Part shown: piece after piece, positions 51,062 to 63,502 of the stretch
Layout of the letters: every line of letters starts with the position of its first letter
Numbering within the stretch: position 1 is the first letter of the stretch
Assembly: GCA_025449115.1 (NCBI GenBank)
Contig: JAHLKC010000004.1
Coordinates: 310,001 to 374,000 of the forward strand
Reading direction: 5' to 3'
Length of the DNA: 64,000 bases
DNA from: Chytridium lagenaria
Taxonomy: Eukaryota > Chytridiomycota > Chytridiomycetes > Chytridiales > Chytridiaceae
Translations under genes and position numbers: made by a program
Notes under the pieces: model-generated
What the model saw: the letters and a program-made list of their open reading frames with translations, nothing else
What the model was told of the DNA's origin: nothing
The model's database searches: none

Positions 51062-51718
51062 TTAGTCATAGATAAAGTCAAAAGATCCTACAATCTCCGT
51101 AGCATCAACTCTCGTTCCAACAATACGCATTCGCACGGTCTCCCTTTTTCTATTCTAGTATCTTGAACTTCCTAAAAGTATAAGATTTTGTTTTTCTTTC
51201 ATGATTACTTGACCCTCTCCAAAATATGCCGGGGGATTCGAATTGGGGTCAAATTTCAAATACGACGGAATAAGCTACGCCCATCAATAAGTTGCTAAAT
51301 AAAGAACTAACATGGCATGACACAAAAACTTGCAGAGGCCCAACATCCGCAAAAATCCCATCTAAATGAAGTTAATTTCAGCTTGCAAGTATGTAAAACC
51401 TTGTTGACCGTTGTTACAACACCATCCACAACCTGATTCTTAAATGGCTTAAAGACGATGGCCTTATAGACTATCAGAAACTCTGCATAGCCACTTGTTG
51501 ATTGCAGAATCCCGCGTCCAACATTCACCACTTCCACAACCGAAATGATATATCCAAATCGTCCAGAACATGTCCCCTGGACTTCCTCATAGAGCCTTTT
51601 CAGTAAAAAGTCCCTCATCCGAGCCCCAAAGTACTGGGGATGCAACAAGATCGTATGCGTAAGCTGCTTCTATTTGAGTTAGAGATGGTCCCAGAATAAG
51701 CCATACAAGGAACAGCAT
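51062..51718 (-). CDS. RPB7: RNA polymerase II subunit RPB7
   Basis: RPB7 forms the RPB4/RPB7 stalk of Pol II and binds emerging RNA. A tiny first exon (MLFL, ATG at 51716-51718) joins over a GTATGG...AATAG intron to KQLTHTILLHPQYFGARMRD. Then come LYEEVQGTCSGRFGYIISVV, YKAIVFKPFKNQVVDGVVTT and VNK. A later exon gives ADVGPLQVFVS after a lost T in the run at 51351-51355. FDPNSNPPAYFGEG and GTRVDATEIVGSFDFIYD close the OB domain; stop at 51062-51064. The C-terminal residues after GTRVDATEI differ from the usual FAIG ending, so the last exon may also be affected by a break. RPC25 and RPA43 are less similar. Confidence 0.93.
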
Positions 51719-51941
51719 TTCTCAGGACAAAAATCAAAAGTCGCACAGAGAGCAACAAGAGATGGGCGTCTATACAGGAGGCAGATACTCGGATGCCCTA
51801 AGCGGTTGCAGAGTATATGTTTAAAGGAGCACAAAAACATTGCTTATGACCGGCCAACATTCGGAGAAAGGGTAGGCATTTGTGCGCGAGTAAGTCAAGT
51901 GAAGATCAGGTTGTGACAGTAATAGTACTCTATTGCATTTC

Positions 51942-54823
51942 TCATATATACACATATACATCCAATTCCTCGCTCCGGCCCATGTATCCTTTTTCAATCA
52001 AGTGCTCGATGGACTTCTTGACAAGCGAGACTGATGGAGTGAATCTGGACTTCGAATGATCTATTGTTTCCTGCACAAGCAGCGTGTGCCCAATCTTTTT
52101 TCTAGATTTCATAATTCTCACTAATGTTGCCTGCATTTCTGATTAGAAAAGTAAATTTGAACGATAAGAGCGCTGACCTCAACAAAAAAGCGGCGGTCAT
52201 CTTCGATTGCTTTTCTTGTAGCCGTGTTTTCTTGAGAAGATTCCAGTTGAAGACTGGCGCTAACTTTTATCTTTGTCCGTTTGCTGCGAGACAGAGTTAG
52301 AAATGATGATATATGATATATTATATTCTACCTTGAGAACTTTAAGTTTAGAGAAACTGAGGATATATCGGTCCCGTTTGCTCGTGTTTCCAGTAATTTT
52401 ATATCAACCAATGGCTTGGAGCGTTAAAGCAGACATATATTTTCCTTTACTACCTTTATCACTCTCCGTAATTCCAAGTCTGGCAATTTCGTAAGGCTCA
52501 TCAACTCAGAGTATTCATATTTGTCGGCATCATTAAAATAACGCAAAACTCCAAGCTGCTGAAGAGATACGTTGAGTTCATATCTTCGGTCCGTAAAGTT
52601 GACTTTGACATCAACTAATTATATCAACCTTAGTCTTTCAATCTCTTATGAAGTACCTTTGGATAAATGATAAAGCCAAACTAATTCGCCGTCCATTGTG
52701 AAGATTTGAGTAGAACTTTGCGAATTCGCTGACACAAGATTCCAGCTGTATAATCAGTTAAATTGTCTGACGGATTGCGCTATACCTCCCAAGGTAATTG
52801 AATTTCAGTGACAATATTATTTGTTAATGGCCATGAACCTGCCGTCAAGATCAGAATATTGAAATCAACTGAAGGCGTTAGAAAAGGTGAAGAAATTCAA
52901 GCCTACTAGACAGTGACATATCCCTTTTAACAAGATCGCTCTGGAATTGTCGATTAACGTCCCCGCTAAGAGCAATATCTGTGAACATCCGCTGAAGTTT
53001 TGCAGTGTATTCAAACCCGCACGCATTCTAACAATATCAGATCGATGCAGTTTTCTCGAAACTTACTTTAAGGCGGGTAATCATGTTGCTTTCAGCTTCA
53101 TCTGAAACAGATGATGCAAATATTAATCTCTTTGCCAAAAGCCGCGAGTAAAATTTCTGATACACATCTTTATCGTCAACATAATTGAACAAGATAAGCT
53201 TTTAACAATTAAAAGAGAAAGAATATTTTTGCGGATTACCACTCGCGAGAGTCTGCTCTCAATGTCCGACTCTGACCACTGTGATTTTGAACTTTTTTTT
53301 AAAAGCCAATCACAATACTTGCCAAGACCTCGGAAGACGTTGCCCGAGACTCGAGGGAGGATTGGCGTTTATTATCGTTCTGAAACCCTGGAACACTTAA
53401 GTTGAGCTCAAAACAGTCGAATATCTCAGAAGTAGGCAAAACTGGAGCCAACCTTATCGATAGCTGCAATGAAAGACGGATCGTTGTCGAAAAAGCTTTG
53501 GCATATGCCCATATATTTTGAATGGAGCTCAAGGAGAGGATCGACAAAGTCTTTAGATTCCTTCTCCTGGTGAGTAACGACGCATATAGCAAGCTTCACC
53601 TTTGAGCTCATAGCTTCCAAATTTGCAAGGCTAGCATTCCCTACTTTGGCAACATACGCCTCCAGAGTTTGAAGTAAGGATCGGATGCCATCCGTCACAC
53701 GTTTTAATAGTTTGTATGCCAAGGAGCATTCTAGTGGGTCAGACGATGATTTAGCATGAGTAATACCATGGTATTTTTCACTTGCAACCATTCTTTGGAA
53801 TTCTTGGTGCATTCGAGCCATGTGCGCTGTGATGCATTGACGATCACATTCCTTTAAAACGCTTTCATATGATGAGGAGTCACAATATTTATGATTCCTA
53901 GTCTGTTCTTCATCCAATCTCTCCATAACCTACAAAACGGTCAGAGAAAGCAACGTCGTGATTTACCTTTTGCATATAGGTGGCGATATCGACAGTGCCC
54001 ATTAAATGATTTGATTCGGCCGCATAATATTCTTTTGTCCATGAAATATACGGGGTCTCAAAATTCTCTACATATAATTGAAGAGGCTCCTCGTTGTGGA
54101 CATTTGATTGAACTGAGAATTATTAGTGGGATATGCATCATTAAACCCACTAAATGACTCTGAAACTTGTTTCACGCGATCGTGAATAACCGGCAATCCA
54201 TCTCTATCCCTCTTAACCATATCCATTAATTGCCTTAAAAGGCGATTCGAGTGCTTGTACTTGAACCCGTCGATTATCAAATCTTTCCATATCGCAAACG
54301 CGAGCTGCAATTCGTTTTAACATAGATTTTAGTAAAACTATCATACAGATTCAATTCTCTGTTTTTTGTAGGCTTTCGACGGTGCTGCTTTTCTATGAGG
54401 GTTTCTCTTTTTGAGGATTAGTCTGTTTAGGTAGTCGCATATCTTGTCTACGTATCCGGTAGCAACCCGGAACCTCTCCACTCTTTGACGTACTCAGAAA
54501 CGACATCTTCGCTGGCAAGGATCCTCTAAATTGTTAGCGGAATTACAATAGCGTGTCTAACTTCAGATATCTTTGATACTCGATTTACCAGAAACTGCGT
54601 GACGAACTCGAAGAGGACGTCATCGAAAGGTCGAGGATGGGCAGTACATAGATCATAAACCTGCTGGTAAGGATCTATCCCATAACTGTGCCTCCCAACC
54701 GATGAATAAATGTTATCAAGTTCATAGTCAAATTGCGCTAGTAGGGTTTTCTCGTCTACTTTCTATGGGACATGAGAATGCTGAACGTTCTAGAGATCAA
54801 CTTGCCTTTGGTCGCAACGACAT
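51942..54823 (-). CDS. CUL2: Cullin, CUL2-like
   Basis: Cullins scaffold RING ubiquitin ligases. Exon 1 (54823-54802) joins over an intron ending CCCATAG to read [20 protein letters not shown], then [19 protein letters not shown]. Later exons give [40 protein letters not shown] and [20 protein letters not shown]. The end is the neddylation/winged-helix segment [55 protein letters not shown] with the acceptor lysine in VRIMK. The MSLRPK start, VYDLC, and [18 protein letters not shown] (human CUL2 has RFNPSISMIKKCIEVLI) favour CUL2 over CUL1/3/4. About a dozen exons, with breaks (for example near 54480). Cullin is certain, the CUL2 subtype likely. Confidence 0.88.
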
Positions 54824-54837
54824 GGTCTTTGTGTAAC

Positions 54838-57800
54838 ATGAACGAGGGACGACACACTCATGCCCAAAAGCATGCAAGGCGAAATTACCCGCCGTCAGAT
54901 CAGCCTTTACTTCATGGTTGGAGAGATGCTGTGAGCAGCTATGGGGAATCTGCTAGTGCCATGTTTTGTAATTACGCGATTGAGGATGTCGTTGAAACAT
55001 TCAAAACGAATCTTTCGGATGGGCTGGAACAACGGGATGTTGAGTCTCGGAGAAGGGAGGTGGGATTGAACGAAATGGCGCAGGAAGAAAAAGAGAGTCT
55101 TTTTAGCAAATTTATGGAGCAGTTTAAGAATCCTCTGATTCTTCTTTTGTTTGGTTCAGCTTTGATCAGTGTCGTACTTGGTCAAGTTGATGATGCCATT
55201 AGCATCTCACTGGTATGCCTATCTTCCTAATGATAATACTAAGGTTATTATTTAGGCTATCTTTATAGTTGTGACTGGTGAGTGAATGGGGTGGAATTCG
55301 TTTAATCTTTGCAGTTGCTTTCATTCAGGAATACCGGTCCGAAAAGTCGCTGGAAGCTTTGCAGCAACTAGTTCCGCATTTCTGTCATGCGGTTAGGTAA
55401 TTGCCTGCACTTTAAGTTCCCGTTTAATATTCTAGACACGCAAATAATGTCAGCGTAGAAGCTATGGAGCTTGTACCAGGCGATGTAGTGCACTTCGGGA
55501 CAGGAGACAGGGTACCGGCAGACATTCGACTGGCGACCGCTGTTGATCTTGAAATTGACGAGTCGAATTTAACAGGTGAAACTAAGCCTGTAAAGAAACA
55601 CGTTTCAAAATTGGACGGTTTGGACCTAGCCCTTGCAGAAAGGCGTAATATTGCCTTTATGGAACTCTTATTCGATCAGGGCATGGTTCTGGAGTCGTCA
55701 TTGCTACAGGAAAGAAAACGGAATTTGGTCTCGTATTTCAGCTGATGAAGGAGGTGAGTTGCCTTTCTAATATTTTTCTCTGGGTCATAACGCTGTATTT
55801 ATATTAGGTGGAGGCAAGAAAAACACCGCTTCAAGAAAACATGGATGATCTCGGAAAGAAGTTGTCTATCATGTCGTTTTCTGTCATTCTTGGGATAGTT
55901 GGAATTGGCGTTCTTCAAGGCCGATTGTTGCTCGAAATGTTTACAATTGGTGTCAGTTTGGCTGTCGCAGCTATTCCTGAGGGCTTGCCCATTGTGGTGA
56001 CAGTGACATTGGCACTGGGGGTTCTGAGGATGGCCAAACGGCATGCTATTATAAAGAAGCTGCCTAGTGTGGAAACTTTGGGCAGTATTAATGTGATTTG
56101 CGCTGACAAAACCGGAACTCTCACCTTGAACAAAATGACGGCAACAAAAGTCTTTACTATCCCAAGCCGCTTGCAATCCGTCGACGATTTGCGTTTGGGT
56201 GATGATGCTTCAAGAACGTTGTTACAAATTGGTATCGAACGTTTTATTTCTTTTCTTAACCTGTTGGAAAGGTCTCATATGCAATAACGCTTATGTGGAT
56301 GAATCAAATAAGGCAGTTGGGCAAGCAACTGAAGTCGCATTGTTGGAACTTGGCAGAAGATTTGGGTTGCTGGAAGAGTCAAAGGTAAGAGTCAGATTGT
56401 TTTTTAAGTTCTCTGTGACTCTTTTAATTTTGATTTACCTGTTACAAATTGGAATGTTACTAATGAAGTGCAGACTTTTAACAGGCAGCAGGAGATGCCT
56501 TTCTCATCAGAGACAAAATTTATGTCAGTTTTAGGTTCTGCAAACGATAGCGAAGAACCTCTTTCTTTGTAAAAGGATCTTATGAGGCAATTTTTGAACG
56601 GTGTACTCAAGCGTTCTTTGGCAAGAATGACATTCGTCCATTCGACAAAAACCTTCAGACCCTTCTGACTTATAGTTATAATGAACTATCGCAATCTGGG
56701 CTTCGCTGCCTTGTGATGGCGTTTGGACGCGACATAAACAATTTAATCCTGGTTGGTATCGTAGGAATGTTCGACCCTCCACGTCCGGGAGTCGCGGATG
56801 CAATTGGCAAACTTGTTGCAAGCGGCGTTAAGGTTGTAATGATTACGGGTGACTCCGGTAATGTATTTGACGAAAATGAACGTAACCGTTTCAAAGAGGG
56901 AACAGCACGATCAATTGCTGAACAAGTTGCTATTCCGGTCAACCCTAATGGAAAGAACTCAATGTCTGGAGCGCGTTTAGACTCTTTATCTGAAAAAGAC
57001 CTGCAAGACTGCATTGAAGGCATCAGCATCTTCTACCGAGCCACTCCAAAACATAAATTGACAATCATTCGAGCTTTACAAGCCAAGGGTCAAATAGTTG
57101 CGATGACAGGAGACGGAGTGAATGATGCCCCTGCTCTTAAGCTTTCAGACGTTGGAATAGCGATGGGAAAGACTGGGACAGATGTTTCGAAGGAGGCCGC
57201 GGATATGATCCTCGTTGACGACGATTTCTGTAAGTTTCTAATTTCAGCTGTTTTAAAATTTGGTAGCAACCGTGCTGTATGCAATCGAGGAGGGAAAGTC
57301 AATATTTTTCAATATTCAAAATTTCCTCCGCTTCCAGCTCAGCACCAGCATGTCAGCTTTAACAATAATTGCAATGTCAACAATGTTTGGTCTCCCAAAT
57401 CCCTTGAATGCAATGCAAATTTTGTGGATCAGTGAGTTTTTCTCTGTCCTCAGTTTTCATTCATTATAATTTAATTCCCCTAATGTCAACAACATGTTAG
57501 ATATTCTTTGTGATGGGCCAGTTGCCCAGTCACTAGGTGTTGAAGCTGTGGACCCTGATGTCATGCGAAGGCCGCCTCGAAAAAAGAATGAGCCATTTAT
57601 TACTCCGCCGTTTATCTATAGAATGTTGCTATCTGCTTCTATTATTGTGACGGGACACTTTACGTCTACTACCACGAGCTTTCAAATGGACCTCTTAGCA
57701 CGCGAGGACTACAATGGTATGATGTGTTTTCGTCAATTGCTTGTCTAATTCGCCGTTTCTTGACAAAACCCCCTACTTCATATGTGTCTTTTAAAACTGT

Positions 57801-58138
57801 TTCACTTTACTTACTTCTTCGTCAGACTTTTACGTGCTTCGTCTTTTTTGATATTCTTAATGCCCTTGCCTGCCGCTCAAGCTCAAGATCAATTTTCGAT
57901 GTTGGAATTTTCAGCAACTCGATGTACAACATCGCATCCCTGTTGTGCTTCACTGGCCAACTTTTGGTTATCTACGTGCCATTCCTTCAGACTATTTTTT
58001 CAAACGGAACCGCTTTTCATTTCAGATTTATTGTATTTGGCGGTGATTGCAACGTCGATAGTTTGGGTGGAGGAGGCAAGAAAGTATATACAACGCAGGC
58101 GCTTGAGAATATCCGGAATAAATAGAGGAGAACCCTAG
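54838..58138 (+). CDS. PMR1: PMR1/SPCA-type Golgi Ca2+/Mn2+ P-type ATPase
   Basis: SPCA pumps load the Golgi with Ca2+ and Mn2+. Visible in order are [20 protein letters not shown] (TM1), [32 protein letters not shown] (A domain), [19 protein letters not shown] (TM4 PEGLP), [11 protein letters not shown] (phosphorylated Asp), [54 protein letters not shown] and [31 protein letters not shown] matches the SPCA TM6 loop (usually DGPPAQSLGVE); SERCA and PMCA differ here. The C-terminus ends [17 protein letters not shown] at 58138. A lost G near 55660 breaks the A domain; others are likely near 56340-56600 and 57700. I chose the start at 54838 because the upstream in-frame ATG (54772) lies inside cullin intron 1. 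Confidence 0.94.
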
Positions 58139-58261
58139 AGGGTTTCTTTTTGGCTCAGAGATACCGTATCATGTTCCTATGTTCATCTATAGTTGGATGA
58201 TTTTTCCTACGATATCTACTGCTATTACTCGTCTTAGGCAGCCTCAATTAAGCCCTCCATT

Positions 58262-61200
58262 TCAAGGAAGCTTGAGGCATGTTAAATTCAGATAGGCTTT
58301 CAATTCTATATACCTTCTTTCCATTTTTAAGAATTCCTGCTCTAGTTTCTCCATCTCATCTTGTGAAGAAGTACTAGGCACTACCGGAACCGCGGCGGGT
58401 GCAGTGCCTTGTACAGAATTGGCATTCGACTCACTTTTTTCTCCGCATTTGTGGCAATTCCTTTCTGACCCTTCTATGGTTAATAAAAGGTAATAAAACC
58501 GACTTACAGCAACAGCCTCCATGTTCGATTGTTCCCATTTCCCTCTTTCCCTAATCCTGTATTGCTTTCTTTCCTGAACATACGATATTCTTTTCACTTC
58601 TCTCTCAAAGAAGGCACGAATAAATGATTGCTGCTTCGGTAAGGTAAAAGCTTATGGACAGTTTCCTCACCTCATTTTTGTTTGGCTTCGACAAGTTTCG
58701 TGGGACTTCCAAGATATGTAACGTCCCTTCATCATCTCCGGCAGCTATGAATTGAAATCCTGCCTTTCCGGGGTATTGGTGGATGGCCATGTAACTTACA
58801 GCAATCGACGAGACATTCTGAATAGAGGAAGGAAGGTGTGATCTATCTAAGAGGTCCCAAACTTCGATTTGACCGTTCGCTTTTGAGATAAAGAAAACGC
58901 CCGGCCGCGTTGGAGACCACCGTCCACTGATCAAATATGACATCGACGTAGGTGACGAAAGTAAAGGTCCGGATGTTACTTTTTCTTTCCAAATGTGGAA
59001 GGACCAGCCTCCTACACTAAGAAGAATGTCCGGGAAGAAAGGGGACCTTTGGAGATCCGACATGGGACCGAAATGGCAGCTAAGAGCACTTTCGACACGT
59101 GACGCTAAAACTTGTTAGAACTTGAAGACGAGTATTAGAGAATACCCTTTTCCTCATTCGATTTCTCTTGTATCCAGTCGGAGTAAATTAGATCTCCTTC
59201 CTGTAACGAAATTAAAAAAGTGCAGACACGCTACTATTTACCTCTGTGGCCGAGTAAAACTTTGAACTGTACTTTTGTGCGTTCTTATCCATTTTTTGAT
59301 CGAGATTTTGTTCTGCCAAATATAAAAATAATGCTGTATATAAAGATTTACCAGAGCCCATCCTGTCCACTGTAGGCGGTTTCACACTAATTTTTGCAAG
59401 CCCATAGTCAAAAGTATTATCCATGGCGCTTAGCGGAACTCTCAGAAAAGGCTTCCACAGAAGGTCCAAAGCTCTAACGTCTTTTTTTGATCTGGTGTCC
59501 CAGAAGCAAGCCTGTCCATCCGAAGAACATGTTACAAGTTGACGGCTTCCATTATCCCCATTTTCCACAATCTCACCCGAATGCGACATCTGAATGTTTT
59601 AATTTTAAACCACTTGACAGGTTTCACCTCAAGAGAACGTGGAAGCCATTGAATATCGGTTATTGGCATCCTATGACTAAATTCGATACTCGACGACGCA
59701 ATGCTTTTCACTATTGTATAGCTGATTCAGAGCTCCTATCTCCACGTCCACCAATTTCACTACCAGATTGCCCACTTCCTCGAAGATCGGGGGTCTTCGG
59801 TTTCTTGTTTAATTTGAGTTTATCCTGGTAATCAGCGATATCCCATATAAGAATTTGAACCGTTAATGCAGCCTCCTGCAATGATGTTTGGGTCGTAGGG
59901 ATTGAATTGGAAGCAAAGAAGGTCATCAGGCGCTTCGAGAATAAGCTTCGAACGGTGTCAGTCTACTGCAACTTTCTATGGCTAAACCTGAGGTGAATAG
60001 GATCGTGGAAACTCCAGATAAGTATCAGTGATTGTTTGGAGCGGAATGCATATCCTGCTTCTACTCTTTCATCAAAGGTGCATCTTTGTACACAAGATAT
60101 TGCGATCACACCTATCAAAATTAACATTCAATTCGTAAGGAAGAGAGCACCTTTCTGGATGGGGGTGCCAATCTATGCAAGATATTGACTTATCCTTACT
60201 ATGTTTCCAAGTCCGTAAAGCTTTGATATTCCTACAATATTAGCTACCTTTTTTTACCATGATCGTACCTGTAGTGTGGTATGGGATCCTTGCTCTAAAG
60301 CGATATCTTCTTCGCCCAAGACCAAGTAATCGTCCGAGAATATATCCATTATGCAGTTCTGCTGTAGCGCCTTCTCGAATCTGCTTTAGTGAGTCCATCA
60401 TTTCACAAAGTTTCACTAAACCTTTCAGTAACAGAGGTGATTAAAATCGACCATCTCATCAGACCGCATCATTTTGTTGCTGTGTTTCCAGCTGATATGT
60501 GCGTGGCTCATATTGAGTTGCGAAATTTAAAGGGCGGAACCAATTTGGTTTGAGCACCAGCATCCTTAAATTCTGGAACAGCCTGAAAGCTTAAAAAAAG
60601 CATATGGTTGTTTAAGAAACCTGCAAAGCAATTGGAAGCTCCATCCGGTTGGTTTCGAAAGCAGGATCTTTAAATGACCTAAGCTCAATAGATGAATCGG
60701 AAGCATCTTTGTCTTTAAAAGTAAACGGCGCTCCAAAGTCTTTTACTCTTTGAGATATCTTCAAGTAGATCTGCTAAAATTAGCGGCTTATGACAAAAAC
60801 ATTAAACCAAATCTCTAGTAGGAATGACGCGCTCCGCCTCAATGTCTTTGTCGCTACCAAAGCATTCCCATACTTTCGAAACGGGCCGTTTAGGTTTCTG
60901 CTGTTCCTCCAGGGATCTTCAGGTGGCGGCTATAAAGTAATTTGATATTAATGGAAAAAGATATGCGATCATTTTTATACCTGTAAAATGGTATTTGCCA
61001 TTCCGGAGATATACAGAGAAAAAAAGTTCTGACCATACTTGAACGTGGAATCGAAACATAAGAGCATTTCCTCGTCCGGATAATCCAAAATGATTTGTTT
61101 TGCGGGGATGAAAGTCAGAGATAGCCAGTCTTGCTTGAATATCAGAGAGGAAGTCGGCTTTGGGAATAATTTTGATGGGCTTATCTGCAGTAACTTCGTC

Positions 61201-61594
61201 GTTTGACTTGACATGAAAAAGCTCCTGCGTCATAGATGTAAGGAACAAAGGTAATATCCCTCTGTTCCTATCTCCACGTTGGGATTTGGCAAAGCGAAAG
61301 GGTCTGCTCCGAATGCCTCCTTAAGAGTTTTTGGTGATTGCTGTGCGGCAGCTTCTTGGTTAGAAGAGTTTTGACGAAGTCTGAAGCCTTTCTGTAGATC
61401 CATTTGTAGTTGCACGCTCCGCTTGCCCCACCGATGTTGCAGGCTTTGAAGCCGCAACAGAGGTCCGGCTCTTATTTTTTGTAATCTGCACCCATCTTCA
61501 GGAGGGCCAGGGGCTGTTGCGGTGTCTCTATCAGTTCAGTCCTTGATGCCGATTGCAAGCTGGACTTGGATGCCGCCTTCTCCCTACTTGTCAT
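58262..61594 (-). CDS. DNAI3: Axonemal dynein intermediate chain DNAI3/WDR63
   Basis: This is the inner-arm dynein I1/f intermediate chain (IC140 in Chlamydomonas), a WD-repeat protein of motile axonemes. The likely start is the Met at 61594 (MTSREKAASKSSLQS). The conserved N-terminal part reads LTSMTQELFHVKSNDEVTAD, KPIKIIPKADFLSDIQARLA, AISDFHPRK, ILDYPDEEMLLCFDSTFKYG and QNFF. WD-repeat exons follow (QLVTCSSDGQACFWDTRSKK). Then come RSPFFPDILLSVGGWSFHIW, SGRWSPTRPGVFFISKANGQ and IEVWDLLDRSHLPSS, with GTLHILEVPRNL. The tail is a charged coiled coil. This wording matches animal WDR63 throughout. Many short exons; frame breaks probable. It is convergent with PMR1 and marks a motile flagellum. 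Confidence 0.92.
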
Positions 61595-61669
61595 TCCGTT
61601 TGTTTATCTTTTTCAAATTTCTATTTATTTTCTAATTGAAACAGAGATGGGGAGATTAAATATGAGGCG

Positions 61670-62260
61670 TCTAGCGCAGACAGAATAATGAGCATGTCCT
61701 GCATGCCCTTGAATCTCATCTCACGCTTACTTCATCTGTCTCTCTGAGAATCTCGTCCATGAGGTTTATATCCGATTCTTCCAAATACTGAAATTGCTTC
61801 TCCCTTTGACTAATGTCAGCTAACTCTGCTCAATGGGATATACCTATTTTTGGCCATAGTGGGGCTTCCTCGGGTTGATCTGGGATATCCTTATTGGCCC
61901 TTATAAACTTTTCCTTATCAAAGGTTTGCTGATGATGCTTTCAATGGCTTAGAATTGGTTGCTACTTTATCTGCCAAACCATAAACAACTCGTCTTCTAC
62001 AGATTCGGGTTCCGGAGCTACCAATGGTCCTTCCGTTCTCCTGTGTCCCTGAGCTGTCTTTCTGCCTCCAGAGTTTTTCGGCTATCGCAGGCATATGCTG
62101 CTGCTGGTATCTGTCCACAATGCGATTCGTTCCTTCATCATGACTGCCCTCCCAATGCTGTTTGTGGTTGGGTGAGATTGACTCGTGAGTGTGTGCCTCT
62201 TGAGCTTTGGAAGAGCTGCTCTTGCTGGCTCCATGCCCATTCTAAGCACCTTTCCTTGAA
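61670..62260 (-). CDS. Uncharacterised basic protein divergent from NKAP
   Basis: Minus-strand blocks give [60 protein letters not shown] and [20 protein letters not shown]. After breaks or introns they continue with [20 protein letters not shown] and [20 protein letters not shown]. The pieces look like a real soluble protein of perhaps 150-200 residues. I recognise no family. It lies between DNAI3 and NKAP, and its 5' end would be within about 50 bp of the NKAP start. Some plus-strand frames overlap ([12 protein letters not shown]), so the strand is likely but not certain. Confidence 0.4.
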
Positions 62261-62300
62261 CAAAAACTGGAGGCCATTGTTGTGTTTGTCACCAATCAAT

Positions 62301-63502
62301 ATGAATAGGGACAGGGAATTACGGATGGACAGGGATAGGGAAAGAGACAGAGATAGGGAAAGAGACAGAGATAGGGAAAGAGATGGGGATAGGGAAAGAG
62401 GCAGGGATAGGAGTATTGACAGAGACAGAGATAGAGATTATGACAGAGACCGCGCGTATCGTCGAGATAGAGAGAGGGACAGGGATAGAGACAGAGACAG
62501 GAGCTGGGGACGAATGATGACATAATCAATGAACGACGTCAAGAGAAAGAAGATGGCCCCCAAGAACCTTACAATGGCATTCAAGAGACATTTACGGAAA
62601 GACGGCGTCGCATGAGAGCGGAAAGCACAGTGAGCATATGGCCACCCTCGCCCCCACACCGCGAAGAATCACCTGAGCGGGACAAGAAACGCCGAAAAAA
62701 GGTCGTATCGGACTCAAACTCATCGAGTTCCGAAGACGGTAGGCAGCTGTTTTAAATCGTTTTGACATTGCATGCAGACCGCCGGAAGCGGAAGAAATCC
62801 CGCTCAAAGAAAAAGAGGAAGAAAAGCAAGAAGAAGGCATCAGAGAGTGATAGTAGTTCTTCGGCTGCGGAGTCAGCGGATGATGGAAAGCCTCAAAAGG
62901 AAATGGAAATGGAGGAAAGGTTCATAGTGGAGCAGAGACTGAAGGCAGCCGCCGAAGAACTGCGCACGGACGAAGGTGCTGATTTCTGGCAAGAAAAGCC
63001 TGTCATTCACAATGACGAAACCATTGGTCCAGTTCCAATGCCGGAGCAGGACAACAAGTTAAATGAGAGGGCATATGGAGGCTCGCTTCTGGCGGGAGAA
63101 GGATCGGCTATGGCTGCGTATCTCCAAAGCGGAAAGCGGATTCCGCGGAGAGGAGAAATCGGTCTTACGCCTAATGAGATTGAGACTTTTGAGAATGTCG
63201 GATACGTGATGAGTGGATCTCGACACCGAAGAATGAATGCCGTGCGTATCCGGAAAGAAAACCAGGTCATTAGTGCAGAGGAGAGGAATGCTCTTCTACT
63301 TTTCAACCAGCAGGAGCAGGCGAGAAAAGAGGCTGAGACGATTGCAAGATTCAAAGAAATGGTATGGTTCTTTTACTTATTATTTTTTAAAATTATATCC
63401 TCTGTATGGAATTATTTAAATGCACCTATCCAACTCATGAATCCTATGACTAAACCCACATTTCCCCCTTAGGTTGCGAGCAAACTTAAGCCCTCAGAGT
63501 AG
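62301..63502 (+). CDS. NKAP-family splicing/transcription cofactor
   Basis: NKAP is a nuclear speckle RS-type protein that binds the spliceosome and acts in splicing and repression. The N-terminus from the Met at 62301 is an Arg-Asp/Arg-Glu repeat (to about 62510) encoded by near-identical 18-bp units. A missing A near 62515 breaks the frame before [18 protein letters not shown]. Next are a Ser-rich part and Lys/Arg-rich [15 protein letters not shown]. The SynMuv/Nkap_C domain reads [76 protein letters not shown] and [20 protein letters not shown]. After a short intron the last exon gives VASKLKPSE and a stop at 63500-63502. Confidence 0.92.
62331..62440. repeat. 18-bp tandem repeat encoding Arg-Asp/Arg-Glu
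   Basis: Units close to gatagggaaagagacaga recur about five times in tandem, in frame with the NKAP N-terminus, and degrade into gacagagata units up to about 62500. The near identity at DNA level, not just protein level, suggests recent slippage expansion. Confidence 0.7.
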
